From Blautia parvula (GTDB lineage Bacteria; Bacillota; Clostridia; Lachnospirales; Lachnospiraceae), in the NCBI RefSeq assembly GCF_020215665.1, contig NZ_CP084061.1, positions 1,426,001 through 1,490,000 on the forward strand: a DNA stretch of 64,000 nt, in the 5' to 3' direction. The notes beneath the pieces are model-generated. The model had not been told where the DNA came from. It saw only the letters and a program-made list of their open reading frames with translations, and did not search any database. The translations under genes were made by a program, and so were the position numbers. Every line of letters starts with the position of its first letter. The first letter of the stretch is position 1. Shown in pieces: positions 41,624-49,948 of this stretch.

Positions 41624-44203
41624 TTACTTTTCCACCTTCAGATATGAATCCAGCCCTGTAAACTGCTCCAGATAGCTGACTGCATCCTCATAACGGTTGG
41701 ACTGCAGAATCAGATTTACGGTATTACAGATGCAGCGTCTCAGCTCCTGTATGTTAAGCGTTCCCTCTGACAGCTCCTGACGGATGTTCTCATGATCCTG
41801 GGGAATGCCGGGCATTACCATATCATTGCCCGCACGCATACAGCCTGCCGCTGTACACTCGCCTCTGGGGGACGCAAAGGTCGTCGTCCAGTCTGTCATG
41901 ATGGCGCCTGCAAATCCCCATTCATCTCTGGCTGCCCTGGTGCAAATGTCGTAGCAGTTGGCAGCATGCACGCCATTGATCATATTATAAGAGGTCATAA
42001 TGGACATGGGCTGGGAATTTTTCACTGCGATCTCAAATCCTTTCAGATAGATTTCGCGCAGCGCGCGCTCGGAGAGTACGGAGTCGGAACCCATACGGTT
42101 ATCCTCCTGATTATTGCAAGCAAAATGTTTGATGGTGGTTCCGCATCCCGGTACCTTCTGTACACCCAGAGTCATGGCAGAAGCCATGATACCTGACAGC
42201 AGAGGGTCCTCGGAATAATACTCAAAGTTTCTTCCGCAGAGAGGGTTCCTGTGAATATTCATGCCCGGTGCAAGCCATAAAGTCACCTGGAAAAGTTCCA
42301 TCTCCTTTCCTATCATCTCTCCCACTTCTTTTACAAGTTCGGCATTCCAAGTCTGGGCTAAGAGTGTTCCCACCGGAATCGCAGTACAGAACTGATAATA
42401 GGAGGTTCCTTCCTCTTTTACCGACTCTGCGAAAAATCCTTTTTCTATAGAGTTCATGAAATTCTCAGGTACGATTTCTCCGTCAACCACCTGATATTTC
42501 TGGTTCAGGCGCAGCCCTGCAGGGCCGTCTGCCAGAGCCATGGACGGCAGATTCCAGGGTTCCCCGGACGCAGCGGAGGAGGTCTCAGCCGCAGCTCCCG
42601 GCACAGTGATCCCTGCTGAACCGAGTACAGCATCCTGGCCTTTTCCCGGGTCTCCGGTCGCCATCAGCACAAGCTGCTCCCGGGACAGGGACTCCACAAT
42701 CTCACCCGCCCTGCCGGTAAAATGTTCCGGCAGTTCTGAGTAAACCACGATTTCTTTTCCTATATTCTCTGCGCTCATATGTACACAGGGAAGCCCTGCT
42801 GTTTTTTCCAGCCAGGCAGCTTCTTTCTCCATCATCCTGCCATGGTCCGGTGTCAGCTCCTTCAGCTCCTCTTTCAGCGGGCAGATATGTTCACACTGTA
42901 CCAGAACGGCATCTTTGTTCAGACACAGACTTCCTGCAGGCTCTGCATCCTGAATGGAGCTGCCCACCCAGATACCATAAGTGCCTCCCTCCAGAATCCA
43001 GGCTGCCTTCTCCTCATCGAAAGAGGCAAGCTGGTATACCGGGAATGTAATGGTCATACTGCAGGACTCCTGCGGCTTTAATTCCTCTGTTTTGGCAAAT
43101 CCGGCAAGACGGCGGTATTCTTTAGCCAGTTTTCCCTGAGGGCAGGAGACATAGATCTGCACTACTTCTTTGCCGCAGTATGTATCACCTGTGTTGGTCA
43201 CCTCCACCGTTACCGCGATTTCCGGTTTTCCGCTCTCTGTATTCACAGCCTCAACCCCTTTTGTGTTGACTGAGAAATCCGTATAAGACAGACCATAACC
43301 GAACGGATAACGCACAGGCACGTCAAAGGTATCAAAATACCGATATCCCACATAAATGCCTTCCTGGTATTTTTCTGTATTCACATCCCCGTTTTTAAAG
43401 CTAAACGTATCACTGCTCGGATAGTCTTTATAATCAAGGGCCCAGGTATCCGCCAGTTTGCCGCTTGGTGTCACTTTGCCGGATATCACGTCCGCAAAGG
43501 CATTGCCGCCCTCCTGCCCTGCCTGCACAAACTGCAGCACAGCTTTAATATTGTCAAACTCCTCTGCAAACGCCAGGTCTACAAGACCTCCTGTATTGAT
43601 CATCAGAACAAGGGAATCATAAGCCTTTGATAACTGACCGATCAGCGCTTTTTCCTCCGCGGAAATATAATAATCACCTTCCGTGTCATGACGGTCCGCA
43701 TTTTCTCCCGCTATACGGCTCAGTACATAAATGGCTGTATCTGCACCATCCAGAGCAGCCTTTTCCACATCAACGGGATTTCCGCAGGGCATGAAAAACG
43801 GGGTTGTAGAATATGCCTCAAAAAAATTGTTGTTATATACCGGCAGTTTTCCCAATATCTCATCCCGCCATTTAAGCCGTGTCTCCTCATAGAGAGATGC
43901 ATAAGCCTCCAGCCAGGCGTCACTTGTGATCTCGTATCCCGCGTTTTTCAATCCCTGGCAGATATTGATGCATTCTCTTTCATTGACATCGCCGGAGCCT
44001 GTGCCGCCTTTGATGGTCTTTACTGCACCGGCACCGTAAAGTCCAAGCTTTGCACCATTTTTGATGGGCAGAATATGGTCCTCATTTTTTAAAAGTACAA
44101 ACCCCTCTGCTGCTGCCTGACGGGCAATTTTTCTGTTTTCTGTCTCTCTGGCTGTCACTTCATTTGAAGTTGTTCCTGTAAATGTTTTCTTTTTTAACTG
44201 CAT
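41624..44203 (-). CDS. Circularly permuted GH3 beta-glucosidase-like enzyme
   Basis: An 859-residue glycosidase with reversed domain order. The (alpha/beta)6 GH3 C-domain comes first (about 25-330) with the candidate acid/base Glu167 in RIAGENADR; a fibronectin-III-like domain follows (about 330-430); the TIM-barrel N-domain comes last (about 495-840) with KHFACNN and the nucleophile Asp771 in IMTDW. This order is known from rumen clostridial beta-glucosidases. There is no signal peptide, so it would hydrolyse imported beta-glucosides in the cytoplasm. GGAGG precedes the ATG. It is divergent from an AraC regulator gene, the likely activator. A palindrome lies at its promoter (44267-44296). 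Confidence 0.9.
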   Translation of the reverse strand: MQLKKKTFTGTTSNEVTARETENRKIARQAAAEGFVLLKNEDHILPIKNGAKLGLYGAGAVKTIKGGTGSGDVNERECINICQGLKNAGYEITSDAWLEAYASLYEETRLKWRDEILGKLPVYNNNFFEAYSTTPFFMPCGNPVDVEKAALDGADTAIYVLSRIAGENADRHDTEGDYYISAEEKALIGQLSKAYDSLVLMINTGGLVDLAFAEEFDNIKAVLQFVQAGQEGGNAFADVISGKVTPSGKLADTWALDYKDYPSSDTFSFKNGDVNTEKYQEGIYVGYRYFDTFDVPVRYPFGYGLSYTDFSVNTKGVEAVNTESGKPEIAVTVEVTNTGDTYCGKEVVQIYVSCPQGKLAKEYRRLAGFAKTEELKPQESCSMTITFPVYQLASFDEEKAAWILEGGTYGIWVGSSIQDAEPAGSLCLNKDAVLVQCEHICPLKEELKELTPDHGRMMEKEAAWLEKTAGLPCVHMSAENIGKEIVVYSELPEHFTGRAGEIVESLSREQLVLMATGDPGKGQDAVLGSAGITVPGAAAETSSAASGEPWNLPSMALADGPAGLRLNQKYQVVDGEIVPENFMNSIEKGFFAESVKEEGTSYYQFCTAIPVGTLLAQTWNAELVKEVGEMIGKEMELFQVTLWLAPGMNIHRNPLCGRNFEYYSEDPLLSGIMASAMTLGVQKVPGCGTTIKHFACNNQEDNRMGSDSVLSERALREIYLKGFEIAVKNSQPMSIMTSYNMINGVHAANCYDICTRAARDEWGFAGAIMTDWTTTFASPRGECTAAGCMRAGNDMVMPGIPQDHENIRQELSEGTLNIQELRRCICNTVNLILQSNRYEDAVSYLEQFTGLDSYLKVEK

Positions 44204-44266
44204 GGTATTCCTCCCAGACTGCTTGTCTTTATTAACCGCAGCTGTTCCGTAACTCCCAGCTGCTAT

Positions 44267-44296
44267 CCTGTCTTATATTATGACGAATAAAACAGG
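44267..44296. promoter_or_regulatory. 30-bp imperfect palindrome between GH3 and AraC genes
   Basis: CCTGTCTTAT and ATAAAACAGG are inverted arms (9 of 10 pairs) around a 10-bp centre that contains a TAATAT-like -10 for the GH3 gene. A candidate operator for the adjacent AraC protein or another regulator. Confidence 0.4.
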
Positions 44297-44335
44297 AAAT
44301 TTCTACGGTTCTTTTTAACTATTTATAGGCTGATA

Positions 44336-44364
44336 TTGATATTTTTCACCTGGTTTGCTAGAAT
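44336..44364 (+). promoter_or_regulatory. Promoter of the AraC-type regulator gene
   Basis: TTGATA and TAGAAT are separated by 17 bp, about 85 bp before the AraC start codon. Confidence 0.6.
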
Positions 44365-44447
44365 GTTCCCAGAAGGTTCTCTGTCAGTATTGATAAATTC
44401 AAATTACACACCATGACAAGACCACATGACCGGAAGGAGAAAAGCCC

Positions 44448-45305
44448 ATGTCATACTATTATGAGAAAATCAGTGAAAACAACGGTCTGCCTGCAAAATT
44501 CATGCTCTCCCAGTGTACAGACCTGACCATTCCGGCCCACTGGCATGATTATCTGGAAGTTCTGTATATGATGGAGGGAGAACTGACCGCAGTAGTACAG
44601 GCGGGTTCCTATCTGCTCACCCCGGGCAATCTGATGATCATCAACAGCAAAGAACTCCATATGACCCGTGCCAATGGCTCTGTCTGTTATATTCTGCTGC
44701 AGATTTCCGCTGAGCATCTGCATAATTTTCTGCCTTCCGGCACCGAACTGCATTTTCAGACTATGATTGCTCCTGCGGATAACGGGGAGGTCTTTTCCGG
44801 CCTCAGACAGAGCCTGGAGCATATGCTGGATGCCTATACCCGTCAGGATAATGGTTATCAGTTCTTTTTTGCTGCCAAACTCTATGAATTTCTGTACCAT
44901 CTGTATAGGAACTTCTGCACGCTCTCCCCTTCCGCACCGGAAACGGGGGCCAACCGGGACCTGGAACGTGTCACACAGGTCATGGACTGGGTACGGAACC
45001 ATTTTCAAAAACCGCTGACTCTGGACGATGCAGCCGCAAGTCTGGCAGTGAGCCGGGAATACTTTTGCCGTCTCTTTAAACGGTATACGGGACAGACCTT
45101 TCTGGAATACCTGAACTCTGTCCGCACCATGCATTTATATGAAGATTTAAAAAATACGGACGACAGCATCACTGTACTCATGGAAAAAAACGGCATCAGT
45201 AACTACAAAGTTTTTATGCGCACCTTTAAAAAATTGTACGGCGATACACCGCAGAAGATACGAAGCGAGATCAGGGAATATTTTTCACCGGAACTGCCAT
45301 CCTAA
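44448..45305 (+). CDS. AraC-family regulator with cupin-type sensor domain
   Basis: A 285-residue regulator with an N-terminal cupin-like ligand domain (HWHDYLEVLYMMEGEL near 25-40, SYLLTPGNLMIINSKELH near 52-69) and a C-terminal double helix-turn-helix (about 180-280; AASLAVSREYFCRLFKRYTGQTFLEYLN). AAGGAG precedes the ATG. Divergent from the permuted GH3 gene, so it probably senses a beta-glucoside or its cleavage product and controls the enzyme. It is followed closely by the spore photoproduct lyase gene, which is probably unrelated. Confidence 0.9.
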   Translation: MSYYYEKISENNGLPAKFMLSQCTDLTIPAHWHDYLEVLYMMEGELTAVVQAGSYLLTPGNLMIINSKELHMTRANGSVCYILLQISAEHLHNFLPSGTELHFQTMIAPADNGEVFSGLRQSLEHMLDAYTRQDNGYQFFFAAKLYEFLYHLYRNFCTLSPSAPETGANRDLERVTQVMDWVRNHFQKPLTLDDAAASLAVSREYFCRLFKRYTGQTFLEYLNSVRTMHLYEDLKNTDDSITVLMEKNGISNYKVFMRTFKKLYGDTPQKIRSEIREYFSPELPS

Positions 45306-45332
45306 GTTTATACTAACTTGGAGGTCCGTATT

Positions 45333-46328
45333 ATGTTTCCAGACAAAATCTACTATGAAGAAGCAGCCATGGGCTATGAACTGGGAAAATACCTGAAGCA
45401 GAAATATCAGGACAAAACTTGGATTCCCATTGACAGCCACAATAAAATAGATGAACTGCGCACGCGCCCAAACTCTGATTTCCGGGAAATGAAGCAGTAT
45501 CTCATTATCGGCATCCGCAAAACACACCGGCATGTACCCAATGCCAAAGTCTCTGATTTTCTGGTACCTTACACCTCATCCGGCTGCATTGCCGCCTGTC
45601 TGTACTGTTATCTGGTCTGCAACTATAACAAATGCTCTTATCTGCGTCTCTTCGTAAACCGGGAAGAAATGCTTGATAAAATCATGAAAACAGCAAACCG
45701 CGCTTCAGAAGATCTGACCTTTGAAATCGGCAGCAACAGCGATCTGGTCCTGGAAAATACCATCACACACAATCTGGAATGGACCATAGAACGCTTTGCC
45801 GAAAATGAAAAAGGCCGCCTGACCTTTCCGACCAAATTTGCAAATGTAGCGCCTCTTCTCTCCCTGCATCACAGTGGCAGGGTCATATTCCGCATGAGCG
45901 TAAATCCGGAAAAAATCATCCGGCAGATTGAACTCGGCACCTCCCCTTTAAACAAACGCATCGAAGCCCTGAACCAGATGTGTGAAGCAGGATACCCCTG
46001 CGGAATCCTCATTGCCCCTGTTATTTTCCTGTCCGGATGGCAGGATATGTACAGCGGATTGATCACGGTCCTATCGGAAAAGCTTTCGGAAAAGATCAAG
46101 AAAACAGCATTTATAGAAATCATTTTCATGAGCTACAGCTTTGTCCACCGCAAGATCAATGAGGAGGCATTCCCGGATGCCCCTGACCTTTACGACAAAG
46201 ATAAAATGCAGGTCAGAGGCCGCGGCAAATACGGCTATAATCAACCGTCCAGACAGGAGGGCGAATTGTTTTTCCGCAAAGAGCTTGCCAGAAAACTGCC
46301 GAATATGGAAATATTATATTTCAGCTAA
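45333..46328 (+). CDS. splB: Spore photoproduct lyase-like radical SAM protein
   Basis: A 331-residue radical SAM enzyme that repairs the UV-induced thymine spore photoproduct during germination. The iron-sulfur motif C-x3-C-x2-C is Cys85, Cys89 and Cys92 in SGCIAACLYCYL. ATG at 45333 has GGAGG 8 nt upstream. The core aligns with B. subtilis SplB (TFEIGSNSDLV against FEASCTSDIV from memory), which puts Ser134 where SplB has the hydrogen-donor Cys141; instead two extra cysteines (Cys96, Cys101) follow the cluster. So catalysis may use another residue. The ending EILYFS matches the family. Its presence implies a spore former. Confidence 0.85.
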   Translation: MFPDKIYYEEAAMGYELGKYLKQKYQDKTWIPIDSHNKIDELRTRPNSDFREMKQYLIIGIRKTHRHVPNAKVSDFLVPYTSSGCIAACLYCYLVCNYNKCSYLRLFVNREEMLDKIMKTANRASEDLTFEIGSNSDLVLENTITHNLEWTIERFAENEKGRLTFPTKFANVAPLLSLHHSGRVIFRMSVNPEKIIRQIELGTSPLNKRIEALNQMCEAGYPCGILIAPVIFLSGWQDMYSGLITVLSEKLSEKIKKTAFIEIIFMSYSFVHRKINEEAFPDAPDLYDKDKMQVRGRGKYGYNQPSRQEGELFFRKELARKLPNMEILYFS

Positions 46329-46329
46329 G

Positions 46330-46412
46330 TGTTTCCGACTTATCCCCACATATCCATATGTCGGAAAAAGAAGCCGCGAATCTTCCGGGATACGTGGCTT
46401 CTGTCAGGATAC
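46330..46412 (+). other. Two nested hairpins after the lyase gene
   Basis: TTTCCGAC/GTCGGAAA arms and AGAAGCC/GGCTTCT arms lie in series directly after the stop codon. The first may serve as the lyase transcript end; neither is followed by a clear U-run. The remaining 150 bp before the next gene show nothing else that I can support. Confidence 0.35.
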
Positions 46413-46558
46413 ATACTTTCCTATCGGTTGGATGTTTATTACTGCATATCATCCGGCATACAAAATTTCCGCCAGTATTTTTACCATGAGGGCTGGCTAT
46501 TTTTCTTTCTCTTTGTTACAATATTATCTGAAGATAACCGGAAAGGAAGGAAATACAT

Positions 46559-46792
46559 ATGCGTCTGGAAAAAATACAAACTCTTCTGAAAGAGAAATCC
46601 CTGGAATTCCAATATAATGAAGTGGACGGCTGCGGCAGCCTGGACTTTGACTACAGAGGTGTCCCTTATCATATCTGGGAGTACCAGGAAGACGGCTGGG
46701 GCGTGGAGACGAATGTAAAACACGGCGGATACAATGAAGATATCACCGGTGACTATGAAGAGGAAATCTTTCAGGTCATGAAAGACTGGTAA
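46559..46792 (+). CDS. Small conserved-looking protein of unknown function
   Basis: A 77-residue acidic soluble protein without signal or membrane segment. It contains a Trp/Tyr-rich central part (VPYHIWEYQEDGWGVETNV) and an amphipathic N-terminal helix. GGAAAGGAAGG precedes the ATG and a good terminator (46802-46824) follows, so it is a genuine short transcript. I do not recognise the family. Confidence 0.7.
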   Translation: MRLEKIQTLLKEKSLEFQYNEVDGCGSLDFDYRGVPYHIWEYQEDGWGVETNVKHGGYNEDITGDYEEEIFQVMKDW

Positions 46793-46801
46793 GCAGAAAA
46801 T

Positions 46802-46824
46802 GGGCTCTTGGGAGTCCGTTTTTT
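46802..46824 (+). terminator. Intrinsic terminator
   Basis: GGGCTC-TTGG-GAGTCC hairpin (one G-U pair) followed by GTTTTTT, just after the 77-residue gene. Confidence 0.8.
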
Positions 46825-46922
46825 GTATTTCAGACAAACCTGTCTCCTCTCCCATGTTTGCCTGTCAAACAGATAACGCTTAGTACCATTACAAAAAATT
46901 CAGGAAAAGGAGAACGACAGAA

Positions 46923-47216
46923 ATGAAAACAAAGATACAGCGCCCTGTAAAGAATGAATGCGATAAACAGATTGAAACCCGTTCAAGAAGCCATGCGCTT
47001 GATTTTGTAGCAGCCGCTGCACAGATTTTGACGATTATGTGTATTGTAAAGGGTAATCCTGCGTGGAAGGGAAGTCTTTCTCTCCTATTCTTCGGAGGCG
47101 CTGCCGCACTTGTATATAAGTATGATGAACACAAAGAAAAAACATATTTCATCATTGGAATCGTACTGGGTATCATTGGAACAGCCCTGCTTATTTGGTT
47201 TGGAATTACCGGATAA
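46923..47216 (+). CDS. Small three-helix membrane protein
   Basis: A 97-residue protein with three hydrophobic segments (about 26-45, 49-66 and 75-94) after a basic N-terminus. AAAAGGAG precedes the ATG. The short membrane-protein layout is common beside small regulators in this group of bacteria, but no partner is seen here because the IS256-family element begins 20 bp after the stop and has disturbed the downstream neighbourhood. Function unknown. Confidence 0.65.
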   Translation: MKTKIQRPVKNECDKQIETRSRSHALDFVAAAAQILTIMCIVKGNPAWKGSLSLLFFGGAAALVYKYDEHKEKTYFIIGIVLGIIGTALLIWFGITG

Positions 47217-47235
47217 AAAGGCTGTCTTCTGCATA

Positions 47236-48717
47236 GAGAGTGTGAAACTTTTTCTGTAAAATAGGATTTATAAGGTTCTTCTATGATAAAATAAAAATCA
47301 TAGGAGGGCCTTTTATTATGGCAAGACAAAAGAAACCAGTACACAGAGTACAAATGACGGAAGGAAAGCGCAGCATTATCCATCAGCTTTTGGAAGAATA
47401 CGATATTCAGACAGCTGAAGACATTCAGGATGCCCTGAAAGATCTTCTTGGCGGAACCATCAAGGAAATGATGGAGGCTGAGCTGGATGATCACCTGGGA
47501 TATCAAAAATCGGAACGCTCAGACAATGATGATTACCGGAACGGTTACAAACGAAAACGGGTCAACAGTAGTTTCGGTTCCATGGAAATCGATGTGCCGC
47601 AAGACCGAAAATCTACCTTTGAACCACAGGTGGTCAAAAAACGCCAGAAAGACATTTCTGATATTGACCAGAAGATCATCTCCATGTATGCGAAGGGAAT
47701 GACTACCCGGCAGATATCTGAAGCTATTGAAGATATCTACGGATTTGAGACCTCGGAAGGATTTATTTCTGATGTTACAGACAAGATCCTTCCTCAGATC
47801 GAAGACTGGCAGAACCGTCCTCTGGATAATGTCTATCCCATCCTTTACATTGACGCCATCCACTATTCTGTCCGTGACAATGGTGTGATCCGCAAGCTTG
47901 CCGCCTATGTCATCCTTGGGATCAATACAGAAGGAAAGAAAGAGGTACTGACAATCCATGTGGGAGAGAATGAAAGTTCAAAATACTGGCTGTCTGTTTT
48001 AAATGAACTGAAGAACCGGGGGGTAAAAGACATCCTCATCATCTGTGCGGACGGCCTTACGGGAATAAAGGAAGCCATTGCTGCCGCATTCCCCAAAACA
48101 GAATATCAGAGATGCATTGTCCATCAGGTAAGAAACACATTAAAATATGTTCCAGATAAAGACAGGAAGGCATTTGCTGCAAATCTAAAGACCATCTACC
48201 AGGCAGCTGATGAAAAAAAGGCGCTGGCAGCACTTGACCGGGTAACAGAAAAATGGACGCCCAAATATCCGAATTCCATGAAGCGCTGGAAGGATAACTG
48301 GGATGCCATATCCCCAATTTTCAAGTTTTCAGCAATGGTCAGGAAGGTCATATATACGACAAATGCCATTGAATCGCTGAATTCCACTTATCGAAAGCTG
48401 AACCGCCAGAGAAGCGTATTTCCAAGCGACACAGCGTTGCTCAAAGCGTTATATTTAGCAACCTTTGAGGCTACAAAGAAATGGACCACAACCATCCGGA
48501 ACTGGGCTCAGGTGTATGGAGAATTAAGTATCATGTACGAAGGACGGCTTCCGGAGTGATCGAACATGAGCAAATAACAGGCGGATTTACCGCCTGCTGT
48601 TGACATGCCTTTTTGTAACTGTTATATATAAAGTAAGGGTGAAAAGCCTATTCTTAAGACTTTTCACCACTCATTATCATAGAAGAATCTTATTTACAGA
48701 CTTTTCTTCATAGTCTC
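47236..48717 (+). mobile_element. IS256-family insertion sequence, complete
   Basis: A 1482-bp element bounded by imperfect terminal inverted repeats (GAGAGTGTGAA at the left; right end inverse GAGACTATGAA; both then share TCTGTAAA). It is flanked by a perfect 8-bp target duplication TCTGCATA (47228-47235 and 48718-48725), which indicates a recent single insertion. It carries one transposase gene. Confidence 0.9.
47318..48559 (+). CDS. IS256-family transposase (mutator-type DDE)
   Basis: A 413-residue DDE transposase. The catalytic Asp residues appear in LYIDAIHYS (about residue 175) and ICADGLTGIKEA (about 241), and the Glu in the YTTNAIESLN motif near 350, which is the family signature. 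An N-terminal DNA-binding part with two helical regions is present. AGGAGGG precedes the ATG. The frame is intact and the element has undamaged ends, so it is probably active. It serves only the mobile element. Confidence 0.95.
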   Translation: MARQKKPVHRVQMTEGKRSIIHQLLEEYDIQTAEDIQDALKDLLGGTIKEMMEAELDDHLGYQKSERSDNDDYRNGYKRKRVNSSFGSMEIDVPQDRKSTFEPQVVKKRQKDISDIDQKIISMYAKGMTTRQISEAIEDIYGFETSEGFISDVTDKILPQIEDWQNRPLDNVYPILYIDAIHYSVRDNGVIRKLAAYVILGINTEGKKEVLTIHVGENESSKYWLSVLNELKNRGVKDILIICADGLTGIKEAIAAAFPKTEYQRCIVHQVRNTLKYVPDKDRKAFAANLKTIYQAADEKKALAALDRVTEKWTPKYPNSMKRWKDNWDAISPIFKFSAMVRKVIYTTNAIESLNSTYRKLNRQRSVFPSDTALLKALYLATFEATKKWTTTIRNWAQVYGELSIMYEGRLPE

Positions 48718-48755
48718 TCTGCATACCCTCAGCCGGGACTGCAACATTTGTCCCC

Positions 48756-48795
48756 AATTCCGGAAGGACGGGCTTTCGGTCTCCCTTCCGGAATT
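48756..48795. repeat. Perfect 12-bp inverted repeat of unknown origin
   Basis: AATTCCGGAAGG at 48756-48767 and CCTTCCGGAATT at 48784-48795 are perfect inverse copies with a 16-bp centre, and outer CCCC/GGGG extend the stem. It lies just beyond the IS256-family element and may be the terminator of the lipoprotein gene or the remnant end of another insertion. Confidence 0.5.
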
Positions 48796-48834
48796 AGGGG
48801 GATACAAAATTGACCACTTCTGTTGATATATAAA

Positions 48835-49740
48835 TCATAGGCTGTTGGCTTGACCATCCATACAATTTACGTAATATGTTCTCCCATCCTCCATTTCATA
48901 GTACCAGACAGGTGTATAAGATTCCTCACCGATTTCTGCAAATATTAATTCTACATTACTAACCACTTTTGCATCCTCGCTATTTTCATCTAATCCTAAT
49001 TCCTTATTTTCTTTCGTTATTACGTCTGCTATTAATTCTTCCGATCGTTTAAAATCAACTTTTTGAGCTGCTCCGTAATCGTGTGGTGAATCTATTTTTT
49101 CGTATTCATTCCATGTTATATTACCATAGATAACACCATAATCATCCAACATTACACTAATACCCTCATACTGTATTTTTATACCATCATATTCGTTTGG
49201 GTATTCTATCCTATATCCGATAACAGATTCCTCAACCTCATCTCCCAATTCTGTTTTAAGCATCTCTGCTACAACAGGCTCTTTCTTTTCCAGAAGTTCT
49301 GCATCAAACTCATTAAATGCTGTATGGATCCACGCATTTGCCTTCGCAATAGCCTGCTCCTTATCCATACTGACCGTTTCATCTCTAATCTCTCCATATG
49401 ATATACTGGTCATCCCTCCGCTTTCAGTAAAAATTCCACCTCCGACTTCTTCATTAACTTCATATTGTTTGACGGTTTTCTTCAAAGCATATTCCGGAAT
49501 ATTTAATTCTGTCAGTGCTTCCACATCTGTTTTAAAAATTAATTGCCGGTCTGACAATTCCAAGTCTTCCAGCTTCGTGGTTTCTTTTTTGACTTCTTTT
49601 TCTTTTTTAACTTCTTTTTCTTTTGTCAGCTTCTCAGGGGATTCTGAATTCGCAGAGCATCCCATTAATACCCCGCCAATAATAACGGCCAAAGCTGAAT
49701 TTAACACAACCTTCTTTTTTCTCACTTTTTTACTTTTCAA
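48835..49740 (-). CDS. Hypothetical lipoprotein
   Basis: A 301-residue lipoprotein. The frame is open upstream, but a GGGAGG ribosome site sits inside it and points to a TTG start at 49740, which also places the signal well: a basic start, hydrophobic segment and lipobox LMGC (Cys28). A Lys/Glu-rich linker with repeated KEVKKE follows. The body (about 60-300) alternates strands, with YPNEYDGIKIQYEGISVMLDDYGVIYGNI, and resembles regulatory or YcdB/PepSY-like repeat domains only in general appearance. Function unknown; no partner gene is seen. Confidence 0.72.
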   Translation of the reverse strand: MKSKKVRKKKVVLNSALAVIIGGVLMGCSANSESPEKLTKEKEVKKEKEVKKETTKLEDLELSDRQLIFKTDVEALTELNIPEYALKKTVKQYEVNEEVGGGIFTESGGMTSISYGEIRDETVSMDKEQAIAKANAWIHTAFNEFDAELLEKKEPVVAEMLKTELGDEVEESVIGYRIEYPNEYDGIKIQYEGISVMLDDYGVIYGNITWNEYEKIDSPHDYGAAQKVDFKRSEELIADVITKENKELGLDENSEDAKVVSNVELIFAEIGEESYTPVWYYEMEDGRTYYVNCMDGQANSL

Positions 49741-49948
49741 GATATTCCTCCCATACATTTGTAATATAATAATAGCACAAACGTCATAAACCTTCCACTT
49801 TACTTTTCTATATGTTCCAATTCCAATTTTCTGTCAGTCTTACGTCGAAAGCCTATTATCACTGGAGTTTATCTATCTAAGTGTTAATTTACGTCCCTCC
49901 TTAACAATAAATCAAATGTCAGCAAACCAGAATACAAGATTGCATAAC

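Noticed and set aside
44451-45134. Minus-strand open frame (227 codons) over the AraC gene
   Set aside because: The plus-strand frame has a clear AraC fold, ribosome site and promoter; the antisense frame has neither.
46141-46617. Plus-strand frame overlapping the end of the lyase gene and the next gene
   Set aside because: It overlaps two supported genes in other frames and has no ribosome site or protein features.
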